Source: an uncultured bacterium
Lineage (GTDB): Bacteria; Armatimonadota; Hebobacteria; CAIYQO01
Assembly: GCA_903928345.1 (NCBI GenBank)
Contig: CAIYQO010000084.1
Span: 1 to 53,864 of the forward strand
Direction of reading: 5' to 3'
DNA length: 53,864 nt
Part shown: positions 7,852-15,708 of the stretch, one piece after another
Layout of the letters: each line of letters opens with the position of its first letter
Numbering within the stretch: the stretch's first letter is position 1
The notes under the pieces: generated by a model
Seen by the model: only the letters and a program-made list of their open reading frames with translations
Database searches by the model: none
What the model was told of the DNA's origin: nothing
Made by a program: the position numbers and the translations under genes

Positions 7852-10366
7852 CCGTTTGCGCGGCGTCGAGGCGGGCTTTTTCCAGCGGGTGTTCGCGCTC
7901 CATTTCGGTGGCGGACATCGTGCCGGTGAGCCAGGTGGGGTTCATCGGGAAGGTGTCCGGATTGAAGTGGGTGTTGTAGAAATGCCAGACGATGATGGCC
8001 ATCATCGCCAGCAGGCCTTCGTAACTATGCGCGATGTAGGCGAAGCCGAAGGCCAGATCCGGCAGCCGGTTGCCCAGCGCGGCGGGGAACCAGAGCACGA
8101 AGCCGGTGCTGCCCATGACAATGGTGCCCCAGATGTCGGCGTAGTAGTCGAACTTCTCGCGGAACTGGAAGCGGTCCCAAGCCGGGGGATCCTGGCGCAG
8201 CCCGAGCAGGTACTTGAAGTAGTCGATCACGTCGAAAAGATCCTTCTTCGTCGGTAGCATGGTCCACGACGCCAGCGTGAAGCCGGCGCGTTTCCATAGC
8301 AGCAGCAGGTAACCGAGGTGCCAGATCCAGTTGAGCACCATCGTCACGCCGCATACGCGGTGCACCACGCGCGCGCCGTCAAAGCCGCCGAAGATGCCCA
8401 GGATATAGTGCATCCAGCCCACGTCGGCAAAGTGCAGTGGCAAGCCGGTGAGCACCAGCAGGATGAAGGTGGACGCCAGGATGATGTGCTGGATGCGCAT
8501 CACCAGCGTGAAGCGCGGGTAGTGCTTCTCGGTATGCCGGCGCGGGTGCCGGGCGCGATTGACGGCGTTGATGATGAAGGCCAGCGCCACCCCGCCCAGC
8601 GCCGTCACCCACAGCCATTCCACTCCGCGCACGCGCAGGAAGGCCAGCCCGATACCCCCGGTGAGCAGGAGGAAGCTCATGGCGATGAGCACGGAGACCG
8701 CACGTCCTGCCTCCGGATTGGCGCCGGGATAGAAGGCCTTGCGGCGCAGGTCGAGCAGCACCATCAGGAAGAGCATCACCATGGTGCCCATGATGAGCAC
8801 CATGAAGAAAACCTCTTCCACGATGAGCACCGGCGAGTTCTGGATGCGCAGGCGCAGGTGGTTGGCGCCGGAGACGGCGAAGTTGTGCCCGGAGCCGGTG
8901 TGGCACTTGCCGCAGGTGGTGGCCAGATGTGCCGGGTTCGTCGGCGCGTCCGGATCGGTGGGGGCCAGCACGCCGTGCAGCCCGTGGCAGTCGGTGCAGG
9001 TGGCGCCGTTTGTTTTGCCGAAGCGCAGCACCGCGCGCCCGTGGAAGCTCTGCTCGTAGGAGGAGACCGCGTCGGTGGTCAGCCCGTAGCGCGCCATCTT
9101 CGCGGCGTCGTTGTGGCAACCGGAGCAGAGTTGCACGCGCTCCCGCGGGGTCTGGTGGCGCGGGGCGGTGATGTTATGCACCATGCCGCCATGGCAGGAG
9201 AGGCAGGTGGGGTGGTCGCCCGGCACCACGTCGGGACGGTCGTGCACGCTGCCGACCAGCGAGGCGGCCTTGTCGGCATGGCACGTTTTGCACGCGCCTT
9301 CGCGCTGCGTCAGGTCCATGCGCTTGGGAATGGTGATGGTGTGCGAACTGCCCCAGTGGCAGCTCAGGCAGCTCGGGGCCGCTTGGCCGGTGGGACCGAC
9401 ATGGCCGTGCACGCTGCCGGCCAGCGCGGCGGCTTCCTTCGCGTGGCAGCCTTTGCAGGCCTGGTCGCGCTTCACCGTGGTCATTACGCTCGCGGGGGCG
9501 ATGGCGTGTAGTGTCTCGCCGTGGCACGATTTGCACGTGGGGGCCTTGCTGCCGCCGTGGGCGCTGTGCGCGATGATGTTGGCGATATCCTTGTGGCAGG
9601 TGGCGCACTGGGCGGCGGCACCCTGCGGCAGGTGCACCTGGTGCGCGGAGCCGCCGTGGCAGGTAAGGCAGCTCAGCCGGTTGGCGGAAGAGGTGCCCAT
9701 CTGCCCGTGTGCGCTGGTGGCCAGCGTTTTGGCGACGTCGGTGTGGCAGTTGCGGCAGGTGAAATCCGCCGGTAGCGCCCCGGTGCCGGTGGGCGCCTTG
9801 ATCTCGTGCGGATTATTGCCATGACAGACGAGACAGGTGGGTTTGTTGCCCCCCGCCGTGCCGTGCACGCTGCCTTTCAGCTTCGCGGCGACGTCGGCGT
9901 GGCAGGACAGGCAGGGTGCCACTACCGCGGCGGCGTCGAGCTTCGACACTTCCTTGATCTCGTGCGGGTTGCCGCCGTGACAGGTCTGGCAGGTGACGGC
10001 GCGCGTCTTCGGGTTACGCGGGCTATGCACGCTGTGGCTGAGGGAGGCCGCCTTGATGGCGTGACAGTTGGTGCACGCCGGCTTCTCTTTCAGCGCCTTC
10101 GCGGGATGCGGGTAGCGGTCGATGCCGGTGTGGCACACCTGGCAACTGAAGCGCCCGTGGGCGGAGGCGGCGAAGTGCTTGCCGTCCACCTTCTCGCTGT
10201 GGCAGGCGATGCAGGTATCCGTGTCGTTCGGGGCGATCACCTGCGCGTCTTCACCGTGCAGCGGAGTCGGTCGGGAGAAGCAGAGCAAGGCCGCGGTGAG
10301 CAGGAACAGGGTGGGGAGGAGCGCGCGGCGTACCTGATTAAAACGAGCAGTAGTGTCGGAAGTCAT
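7829..10366 (-). CDS. 17-heme cytochrome c fused to membrane cytochrome b
   Basis: 845 aa from the ATG at 10366 (a TTG at 10381 is possible). An N-terminal hydrophobic signal/anchor is followed by about 470 residues with 17 CxxCH heme-binding motifs. Many are spaced by S-V-H-G or S-A-H-G, which supply distal His ligands, in a two-heme repeat of about 65 residues. The C-terminal 350 residues carry about six to seven TM helices with His residues placed as in formate dehydrogenase gamma/cytochrome b561-type subunits (R-I-Q-H, R-V-V-H-R, W-I-W-H, V-W-H-F-Y-N-T-H). The protein should pass electrons between the quinone pool and a periplasmic heme wire. It follows the 6-heme cytochrome gene in one transcription unit. 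Confidence 0.9.
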   Translation of the reverse strand: MTSDTTARFNQVRRALLPTLFLLTAALLCFSRPTPLHGEDAQVIAPNDTDTCIACHSEKVDGKHFAASAHGRFSCQVCHTGIDRYPHPAKALKEKPACTNCHAIKAASLSHSVHSPRNPKTRAVTCQTCHGGNPHEIKEVSKLDAAAVVAPCLSCHADVAAKLKGSVHGTAGGNKPTCLVCHGNNPHEIKAPTGTGALPADFTCRNCHTDVAKTLATSAHGQMGTSSANRLSCLTCHGGSAHQVHLPQGAAAQCATCHKDIANIIAHSAHGGSKAPTCKSCHGETLHAIAPASVMTTVKRDQACKGCHAKEAAALAGSVHGHVGPTGQAAPSCLSCHWGSSHTITIPKRMDLTQREGACKTCHADKAASLVGSVHDRPDVVPGDHPTCLSCHGGMVHNITAPRHQTPRERVQLCSGCHNDAAKMARYGLTTDAVSSYEQSFHGRAVLRFGKTNGATCTDCHGLHGVLAPTDPDAPTNPAHLATTCGKCHTGSGHNFAVSGANHLRLRIQNSPVLIVEEVFFMVLIMGTMVMLFLMVLLDLRRKAFYPGANPEAGRAVSVLIAMSFLLLTGGIGLAFLRVRGVEWLWVTALGGVALAFIINAVNRARHPRRHTEKHYPRFTLVMRIQHIILASTFILLVLTGLPLHFADVGWMHYILGIFGGFDGARVVHRVCGVTMVLNWIWHLGYLLLLWKRAGFTLASWTMLPTKKDLFDVIDYFKYLLGLRQDPPAWDRFQFREKFDYYADIWGTIVMGSTGFVLWFPAALGNRLPDLAFGFAYIAHSYEGLLAMMAIIVWHFYNTHFNPDTFPMNPTWLTGTMSATEMEREHPLEKARLDAAQTAKVPAEK

Positions 10367-10403
10367 GGCAAAAACACTCAATCATGGTTAAGAATGGAAA
10401 GAC

Positions 10404-10433
10404 GGCGTGCCGGCCCCGGAGGACCGGCACGCC
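10404..10433 (-). terminator. Intercistronic 10-bp hairpin
   Basis: Arms GGCGTGCCGG (10404-10413) and its complement (10424-10433), 10-nt loop. It lies between the 6-heme and 17-heme cytochrome genes, which are about 85 bp apart on the minus strand. It is not followed by a T-run, so it is more likely a partial attenuator or mRNA stabiliser that sets the ratio of the two proteins. Confidence 0.45.
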
Positions 10434-10451
10434 GCGAGGTGCGGTGATCGG

Positions 10452-11291
10452 TTAGTCCTTGTCGTCGCCTTCGCCGGGCTTGCGGAAGGTGTGCACGCCC
10501 TTGGGCATATGGCAGGTGGCGCAGGTGGCGTCTGCCGGCGCTTTGGGCGCATGCGTGGCCATCACCTTGTCCTTGTGGCACCCCTGGCACAGCTCGATGA
10601 TCGGCTTCTGCAGCGAGTGCTCGGTGGCGGTGGCGGAGTGCGAGGTGTGGCAGTTGATGCAGACCACGCCGTGCTTGAAGTGCTTGCTGGTGACCAGCTC
10701 GTTCATCTCCTGCATCGGTTTGCCCGGCTCTACCTTGTCCAGTTTGAAGCCGTCGGTCTTCAGCAGGTCCTGCCCTTGCTGGAACTTCACCGCAATCTTC
10801 TGATCGCCGATGGTGTATTGCCCGTGGCAGCGGCCGCAGATGGAGATCTTCTGGCCGGCCGTCTTCAGGTCGGCGGGATTCACGATGAAATTCTTCTTCG
10901 TCGCCATCGGCGCCCCGATGTGCGCGCTGCCCGGCCCGTGGCAGGCTTCACAGGTGATGCCCTTTTCGGAGTATGTACCGTCCGCGTTGTAGCCGGTGAC
11001 GTGGCGATACACTTCTTCCGGCGCCGGCTTGGCCGCCCCGGGGGCATCCCACGGCAGCTCCTTATTGAAGGACGCGTGTTTCGTGGTGGCCCAACCCGTG
11101 CCTTGCGCCTTGTGGCACATCTTGCACATGGTCGATTTCTTGTAGGTAGCCGTCGCCATGTACGCGGGCACGGCATCCGGTTTGTCGTTGTCCTTGGGTG
11201 CGTCCTGACCGATCGCCGCGGTGGCGAGCACGGCCAGAATCAGCCCAGTCAGGACGTAGGTGCTCACCGCACCGAGCAACGAGAGCTTCAT
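10452..11291 (-). CDS. Six-heme cytochrome c (c554-like)
   Basis: 279 aa. An N-terminal signal/anchor (about residues 8-28) precedes six CxxCH motifs: CKMCH, CEACH, CGRCH, CINCH, CQGCH and CATCH. The end C-A-T-C-H-M-P-K resembles cytochrome c554/NrfH-type multiheme proteins. GGGAGGGG lies close before the ATG. It is the first gene of a two-gene cytochrome operon and is the likely soluble or anchored redox partner of the 17-heme/cytochrome b fusion. The terminal acceptor (for example nitrogen or sulfur species, metals or extracellular partners) cannot be read from sequence. Confidence 0.88.
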   Translation of the reverse strand: MKLSLLGAVSTYVLTGLILAVLATAAIGQDAPKDNDKPDAVPAYMATATYKKSTMCKMCHKAQGTGWATTKHASFNKELPWDAPGAAKPAPEEVYRHVTGYNADGTYSEKGITCEACHGPGSAHIGAPMATKKNFIVNPADLKTAGQKISICGRCHGQYTIGDQKIAVKFQQGQDLLKTDGFKLDKVEPGKPMQEMNELVTSKHFKHGVVCINCHTSHSATATEHSLQKPIIELCQGCHKDKVMATHAPKAPADATCATCHMPKGVHTFRKPGEGDDKD

Positions 11292-11644
11292 CTTCCCCTC
11301 CCTTTCCGACGTTAACGAGGTATTTCCTCATATTCGCGCAGCCCGTGCGAATTCCTTCTGCCCTTGCACCTTTTTTCACTATACCTTATCAGGAAGCTCA
11401 GTAAATATACGATAAGGGGGAAATATAGCGACAATGCGCTCGCCGTCGCGCCTCTCGGCTCCTCCCCCCATCCCCGGCCCTTCCCCTGCAACGTCCTGTG
11501 GCGGGGGAAGGGGGAAGGCCTTCTGATATGTAACTCCCCTCCCCTGTCGCAACGGGGGAGGGGTGGGGGGCGACGGCAAATAGGCGTAACAGAAGGGGCG
11601 CGGCGCCGCGTGTCGAAGGTAATCGCGGGAGGACGCCGCCGCTT
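11292..11644. other. 353-bp intergenic region, mostly repeat element
   Basis: Divergent spacer between the cytochrome operon and mscS. The middle holds the two-hairpin C/G-rich repeat (listed separately). An AT-rich stretch around 11374-11430 may hold promoters, but none matches a consensus well. Open frames here are Pro/Arg-rich products of the repeat and are not genes. Confidence 0.6.
11461..11573. repeat. Two-hairpin C/G-rich dispersed repeat, copy A
   Basis: Two consecutive palindromes, each a C-rich arm, a short core and a G-rich arm. The first core contains AACGTCCTGTGG. They are separated by a short A/T-richer spacer containing CTGATATG. The same plan, with the ACGTCCTGT core and a GATATG spacer, recurs at 49678-49810. 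Related but diverged C/G-rich hairpins lie at 14215-14350 and 38025-38050. Confidence 0.7.
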
Positions 11645-12535
11645 ATGTTTACGCTATTCGCCGACACGCCATTGCCGATGCAGGTGACCACACCGGAATT
11701 CTGGCACGCGCTCTACGCCACCGGGCAGTTCGGGAAGGATAACCCGAACAGCATCTTTGTGATGTTGCTGGTGCGCGCCATTGTTATCGCCCTGATTCTC
11801 ATCGGCACCGCGGTGCTGGTGACGTTGATCGCGCGCATCACCCGGCGCGCGCTGGACGTGGTGGCGCAGCGCAGCGAGCACAGCCGGCAGCGGCTGGCCA
11901 CGCTGTACGGGCTGCTCACCTCCGCCTTCTCCTATACCATCTACTTTGTCGCGGTGCTACTCATCCTCTTCACCTGCGGCGTCTCCTGGGCGGGGTTGGC
12001 GCCGTTGCTGGGCGCGGCTTCCGTGCTCGGGTTGGCCATCGGCTTTGGCGCGCAAAAGTTGGTGCGCGACGTGATCACCGGCCTCTTCATCCTCGGTGAA
12101 GGCCAGTTCGACGCCGGCGAGTGGGTGACCATCGGCGCGGTGACGGGCATGGTGGAAGAGATCGGCCTGCGCGTCACCCGCCTGCGCGACGATCAGGGGC
12201 GCATCTACTTAATCGCCAACGGAGACATCACCCAGGTCTTCAACGCCTCACGCGGCAACGTGCGGCTGGCGGTGGAGGTGAGCTTGCAGCGCACCGCCGC
12301 GCTGGACACGGCGCTGGACGCCGTGCGCGCGGCCGCCATCGAGGTATTGCGCGCCAACGGCGCCGCCCCCACCCGCGACGCCGAGGCGCCCGCCGTGCTG
12401 GTGACCGCCATGGACGCCGCCAAAGTCACCGTGCGCCTGGTGCTCTGGGTGCCCGTGCTGAAGAAGGACGCCATCGAAGACGCCCTGCGTCGCCGCCTGC
12501 TGGAGGTCGGGGAGCCGGCGCTGATGCTGGCGTAG
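11645..12535 (+). CDS. MscS-family mechanosensitive channel
   Basis: 296 aa. Three TM segments are visible: about residues 32-56, 80-101 and the pore-lining helix about 108-132 (G-L-A-P-L-L-G-A-A-S-V-L-G-L-A-I-G-F-G-A-Q). Next come the conserved V-R-D-V-I-T-G-L-F-I-L and the beta domain start (F-D-A-G-E-W-V-T-I-G). The pore Gly/Ala pattern and the cytoplasmic beta and alpha/beta vestibule are complete. Such channels open under membrane tension to release solutes during osmotic downshock. The gene stands alone; its stop codon runs into a MITE-like inverted repeat. Confidence 0.92.
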   Translation: MFTLFADTPLPMQVTTPEFWHALYATGQFGKDNPNSIFVMLLVRAIVIALILIGTAVLVTLIARITRRALDVVAQRSEHSRQRLATLYGLLTSAFSYTIYFVAVLLILFTCGVSWAGLAPLLGAASVLGLAIGFGAQKLVRDVITGLFILGEGQFDAGEWVTIGAVTGMVEEIGLRVTRLRDDQGRIYLIANGDITQVFNASRGNVRLAVEVSLQRTAALDTALDAVRAAAIEVLRANGAAPTRDAEAPAVLVTAMDAAKVTVRLVLWVPVLKKDAIEDALRRRLLEVGEPALMLA

Positions 12536-12627
12536 CGAAAAATGGGGACTGGCTCGCATTTTCCAGCACACCGGTAACGATGCGTGCATACCATGACGCA
12601 AAATGCGTGCCTGTCCCCATTTTTCGC
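12535..12627. repeat. 93-bp MITE-like inverted repeat
   Basis: Arms of 28 bp (12535-12562 and 12600-12627) are complementary with two mismatches and begin GCGAAAAATGGGGAC. The left arm starts on the last base of the mscS stop codon. It could act as a terminator for mscS. The GGGGACAGGCAC-type arm resembles REP/IS200-associated palindromes known from other bacteria. No transposase is present in this window. Confidence 0.7.
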
Positions 12628-12646
12628 GTCGATGACAGCATTTGTC

Positions 12647-12668
12647 CAATCCAAAATCCAAAATTCCA
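12647..12668. repeat. Short CCAAAAT-type tandem repeat
   Basis: Tandem heptamer-like units (CCAATCCAAAATCCAAAATT) just before the bifunctional nuclease gene. This is the type of short tandem repeat common between genes in cyanobacteria and several other phyla. It argues that the in-frame TTG at 12642 is not the true start. Confidence 0.6.
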
Positions 12669-12683
12669 CCGTGGGGGGTTCGC

Positions 12684-13154
12684 GTGGCCGATATTCCGGT
12701 TGAAGTGTGGCAGTTGTTGCGGGACGAGGAGGAGCACGACGTGGTGATCCTCCGCGACGCGCAGGAACGCCTGCTGCCGATCGCCATCGGGGTCTGCGAG
12801 GCGGCGGCGATCTGGGTGAAACTGGCGCCGGAGGTGGCCGCACCCTACCTGCGCCGCCCATGGAGCCACGACCTGATGCAGGCGCTGCTGGAGCGGCGGG
12901 GCGCGCAGTTGGAGCGCGTGGTGATCGACGGCTTCACCAACGGCACCTTTTACGCCACGCTGCACCTGCGCTTCCGCGACGAGGAGCTGGTGATCGATTC
13001 CCGCCCCAGCGACGCCATCGCCCTTATGCTGCGCATGAATGCGCCGCTGCTGGTGAACACCGAGGTGATGGAAGAGGCGGGCTTCGGTCTGGATGAGATG
13101 CCCGACGAACCGGACGAAGGCCCCGACCTGTGGGACGAAGGGATGTCGCCATGA
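12684..13154 (+). CDS. Bifunctional nuclease (BFN/DUF151) family protein
   Basis: 156 aa from the GTG at 12684, chosen because the upstream TTG frame lies in a short tandem repeat and a G-rich run precedes this GTG. The domain is complete: V-I-L-R-D, L-P-I-A-I-G-V-C-E-A, the P-W-S-H-D-L-M block, F-Y-A-T-L-H-L, then D-S-R-P-S-D-A-I-A-L. These are hallmark motifs of the BFN domain, linked to DNase/RNase activity in plants and of unclear role in bacteria. The tail is acidic. It overlaps the PHP phosphatase start by 4 bp (ATGA), so the two are translationally coupled. Confidence 0.85.
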   Translation: MADIPVEVWQLLRDEEEHDVVILRDAQERLLPIAIGVCEAAAIWVKLAPEVAAPYLRRPWSHDLMQALLERRGAQLERVVIDGFTNGTFYATLHLRFRDEELVIDSRPSDAIALMLRMNAPLLVNTEVMEEAGFGLDEMPDEPDEGPDLWDEGMSP

Positions 13155-13966
13155 CGCGCGTCACGGGATTGACCGACGACCACGTACACAGCATCGCGGG
13201 GTCGTCCGATGCGCGCGACACGGTGGAGGTGCTCTGCGCCCGCGCGGTGGAACTTGGGCTGGCGGGGCTGTGCTTCACCGAGCACCTGGACTTCAACCGC
13301 GACATCCCCGAGTACGGCTACTACGTGTATGACCGCGTGTGCGCCGCCGTGGACGCGGCGCGGGCGCGCTACGGCGACCGGCTGGAGATCCGCATGGGGT
13401 TGGAGGTGGATTTCGAGCCGAAGTTCGCCGACGAAATCGCCGAGACGCTGCCGCGCCTACCAGTGGATTTCATCCTCGGCGCGGTGCACGTGGTGCAGGG
13501 GCAACATATCATGCTGCACGCCGTGGCGGGACGGGCGTGGTCGAGCACGGCGCTGGCCGCGTTTTACCGCGACTACTTCACCTCCCTGCGCGCGCTGCTC
13601 CGCTGCGGGGTGGCCGATTGCCTGGCGCACGTGGACTACCCGGCCAAGCGGGGCATGCGCGCCGCGGACGGGCGCCCGGTGGATGGCTACGACGCGGAGT
13701 TGGCGGCTACATTGGCGCTGGCGGTGGAGCTGGGCGTGGGGATCGAGCTGAACACGAAGAACGTGCGTGCCGGCGCTCCCCTCGCCGCGCCCCCCGCAGC
13801 GCTGCGCCAATACCTCGCCCTCGGCGGCCGCCATGTGACGCTGGGCTCGGATACCCACGGCGTGGAGCAACTCGGCGACGGCCTGGAAATCGCCCGCGTG
13901 CTGCTGAGTGAATACGGGGTGGCGCCAGTGTTCTTCCGCGGACGCAAAGCGGTGTCAATTGAGTAG
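13151..13966 (+). CDS. Histidinol-phosphatase, PHP family
   Basis: 271 aa. PHP metal-binding motifs in order: D-D-H-V-H-S (residues 9-14), T-E-H-L-D-F, G-L-E-V-D-F, L-G-A-V-H, A-H-V-D-Y and near the end G-S-D-T-H. This is the HisK-type histidinol-phosphate phosphatase pattern, acting in histidine synthesis on L-histidinol phosphate. Other PHP phosphoesterases look similar, so the substrate is probable rather than certain. The start overlaps the stop of the bifunctional nuclease gene (ATGA). No other his genes are nearby. The stop is followed directly by a short tandem repeat. Confidence 0.82.
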   Translation: MTRVTGLTDDHVHSIAGSSDARDTVEVLCARAVELGLAGLCFTEHLDFNRDIPEYGYYVYDRVCAAVDAARARYGDRLEIRMGLEVDFEPKFADEIAETLPRLPVDFILGAVHVVQGQHIMLHAVAGRAWSSTALAAFYRDYFTSLRALLRCGVADCLAHVDYPAKRGMRAADGRPVDGYDAELAATLALAVELGVGIELNTKNVRAGAPLAAPPAALRQYLALGGRHVTLGSDTHGVEQLGDGLEIARVLLSEYGVAPVFFRGRKAVSIE

Positions 13967-13994
13967 AAGTCAGAAGTCAGGAGTCAGGAGTTAA
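13967..13994. repeat. Short tandem repeat, left copy (AGTCAGG type)
   Basis: Four degenerate heptamers, AAGTCAG and GAGTCAG. The reverse complement of the same motif is found at 14540-14569, so the two copies frame the intergenic region as an inverted pair. Confidence 0.7.
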
Positions 13995-14085
13995 TACGCA
14001 GATACCGATATTATACGGATTGCGTGATCTCGTGGAGCCCGTCCTATCCGTCGTCCATGCCCTAAAGGACATGGCTATCCGATGG

Positions 14086-14103
14086 AGCCGGGTGAACCCG
14101 GCT
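14086..14103. other. Perfect 7-bp hairpin inside a possible structured RNA
   Basis: AGCCGGG, tetraloop TGAA, CCCGGCT. It is preceded by another imperfect stem (CCATGCC with GGACATGG, about 14055-14074). Together they could belong to a small structured RNA or a further mobile repeat. No promoter or terminator was recognised. Confidence 0.35.
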
Positions 14104-14214
14104 GGGGAACGGGACAGAGAGCGCGCTTCAGCGCAATGCCGTTCAATTAAGCTCGCTTCGCCTTCCTGCACGCGGCCCTCATCCCCCGCCTTCGCTCTGC
14201 GGAGCTTCGGCGGA

Positions 14215-14350
14215 CAGGCCCGCCCTTCCCCCCGAGGGGAAGGGAGTAACCTGGTGTCAAATGCGCAAGACGGGAGCGAAAAACCCACCCCGGTACTCCC
14301 CTCTCCCAGCCGAGTCGTGCGAGGCGCCCGGGGGAGGGGCGGGGGTGGGG
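14215..14350. repeat. C/G-rich palindromic repeat, diverged copy B
   Basis: Two C-rich/G-rich palindromes (CCTTCCCC with GGGGAAGG, then CTCCCC with GGGGAGGGG) separated by about 60 bp. The plan matches copies A and D but the cores differ. Confidence 0.5.
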
Positions 14351-14539
14351 TCCGCGTCTAGGTGGACGTACGGAGCTTAATGTAACGGCATTGCGTTTCA
14401 GCATGTTACAATTACGGCGATTTCACGATAACAGTAAAATAGGTTCTATATTACCAGGTGAAGTCCAATCGCTCTCGTGAGCGGCTAAAATGTATATGTA
14501 TTTCTGCTCTACCGGTGGTGTCGTAATTGCCGGCCCATT

Positions 14540-14569
14540 CTGACTCCTAAATTCTAACTCCTGACTTCT
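14540..14569. repeat. Short tandem repeat, right copy (inverted)
   Basis: Units CTGACTCCT and CTCCTGACTTCT, the reverse complement of the repeat at 13967-13994. It ends just before the ribosome-binding site of the phosphorylase gene. Confidence 0.65.
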
Positions 14570-14584
14570 TTGCAAGGAGCGCGC

Positions 14585-15364
14585 ATGTCACTCGCAATTA
14601 TCGGTGGTACCGGCGTCTACGATCTCGGCGCCTTGACGGCGTCGGAGAACGTGGATACGCCGTTCGGGGAAGTGCAGGTCTTCCGCGTCAAGGTGGCGGG
14701 GGAGACGGTCATCTTTCTGCCGCGGCACGGGGTGGGGCATTCCGTACCGCCGCACCGCATCAACTACCGCGCCAACATCTGGGCGCTGCACGCGCTGGGG
14801 GTACGCGAGGTGCTGGCCACGCAGGCAGTGGGCAGCCTCAACTTGCGCATGGCGCCCGGGCACTTTGTGCTGCTGTCGCAATTCATCGACTGGACGAAGA
14901 GCCGCCCGCTCACCTTTTTCGACGGCGACGGCGGGCCGGTGGTGCACGTGGATGTGACGCACCCCTACTGCCAGCGGCTCACCGGGCACCTGCTGCGCGC
15001 GGCGGAGTTCCTCGACGAGCGCGTGCATGGCGAAGCGGTGTATGCGTGCACCGAAGGCCCGCGCTTCGAGACGGCGGCGGAAGTGCACGCCCTGCGTATG
15101 CTGGGCGCCGACCTGGTGGGGATGACAAACGTGCCCGAGGTGGTGCTGGCGCGCGAATCCGGGCTGTGCTACGCCGCGGTGAGCATCGTGTGCAACTGGG
15201 GGGCGGGCATGACGAACTATCCGCTTACCCAGGACGAAGTGCTGGAGATCATGCGCGATCAGACCGCCGAATTGCGCGAAGTGCTCCACCGCTTCATCGC
15301 GTTGCACCGCGACGGGAACTGCACGTGCGCCGAACTGGGCTTTCCGCAATACTTGTCCGCCTAG
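14585..15364 (+). CDS. mtnP: MTA/6-oxopurine nucleoside phosphorylase
   Basis: 259 aa from the ATG at 14585, with AAGGAG 6 nt upstream. Motifs of the trimeric PNP/MTAP family are in order: I-G-G-T-G-V-Y (phosphate loop), P-R-H-G-V-G-H-S-V-P-P-H-R-I-N-Y-R-A-N, T-Q-A-V-G-S-L, C-T-E-G-P-R-F-E-T and G-M-T-N-V-P-E-V-V-L-A-R-E. The reaction is phosphorolysis of 5'-methylthioadenosine, methylthioinosine or a purine nucleoside, giving adenine or hypoxanthine and a sugar phosphate for methionine salvage. Which nucleoside is preferred cannot be fixed by eye. Single gene, convergent with fmdB. Confidence 0.85.
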   Translation: MSLAIIGGTGVYDLGALTASENVDTPFGEVQVFRVKVAGETVIFLPRHGVGHSVPPHRINYRANIWALHALGVREVLATQAVGSLNLRMAPGHFVLLSQFIDWTKSRPLTFFDGDGGPVVHVDVTHPYCQRLTGHLLRAAEFLDERVHGEAVYACTEGPRFETAAEVHALRMLGADLVGMTNVPEVVLARESGLCYAAVSIVCNWGAGMTNYPLTQDEVLEIMRDQTAELREVLHRFIALHRDGNCTCAELGFPQYLSA

Positions 15365-15385
15365 CAACCGGCGGAGGAAATGGAA

Positions 15386-15410
15386 GCGCCCCGCGGGTGA
15401 CGCGGGGCGC
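15386..15410. terminator. Bidirectional 10-bp hairpin terminator
   Basis: GCGCCCCGCG at 15386-15395 pairs with 15401-15410 around a 5-nt loop. It lies between the convergent phosphorylase and fmdB genes, so it can serve both. Confidence 0.65.
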
Positions 15411-15416
15411 GGTGGC

Positions 15417-15686
15417 TCAGGCTGTCGGCGCTGGGGTGGGCGGGTCGGGCACCTTCGCGGGCGTCTCGGCAGGTTTTTCTACCGGCGCGGCGGGTGCTTG
15501 CGCGCTCTTGGGCGCGTTATCGGTAATGTACCAGCCGCTGCCTTTGAAGATGATCCCCGCGGCATGGAAGACTTTGCGCACTTCGCCCCCGCATTGCGGG
15601 CAGGTCAGTGTCGGTTTCTCATCCGCTCCGTGGCGTAGATCGAAATGGTGTTCGCATTGCACGCAGGCATATTCGTATAACGGCAT
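15417..15686 (-). CDS. FmdB-family zinc ribbon protein
   Basis: 89 aa. M-P-L-Y-E-Y-A-C at the start, two CxxC knuckles (C-V-Q-C at about 8-11 and C-P-Q-C at about 29-32), and F-K-G-S-G-W-Y near residue 50 define the FmdB regulatory-type zinc ribbon. A Pro/Ala-rich tail follows. Length is usual. FmdB was named from methylotroph amidase/formamidase loci, but its molecular role is unclear. GGGGA-type ribosome-binding site before the ATG. Transcription probably starts near 15731, so a hairpin sits at the 5' end of its mRNA. Confidence 0.88.
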   Translation of the reverse strand: MPLYEYACVQCEHHFDLRHGADEKPTLTCPQCGGEVRKVFHAAGIIFKGSGWYITDNAPKSAQAPAAPVEKPAETPAKVPDPPTPAPTA

Positions 15687-15708
15687 CGTTCTTCCCCTTA
15701 CGTGGAAA

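Larger units (their letters stand above)
13967..14584. other. 618-bp repeat-rich intergenic region
   Basis: In order: short tandem repeat of AAGTCAG/GAGTCAG units (13967-13994); a region with hairpins that may be structured RNA (about 14010-14135); C/G-rich palindromes related to the dispersed repeat (14215-14350); an AT-rich stretch (14380-14530); and an inverted copy of the short repeat (14540-14569). I see no convincing gene; the open frames are low-complexity repeat products. Confidence 0.65.

Noticed and set aside
11379-11691. Pro/Arg-rich open frames upstream of mscS
   Set aside because: Products of the C/G-rich palindromic repeat, not genes.
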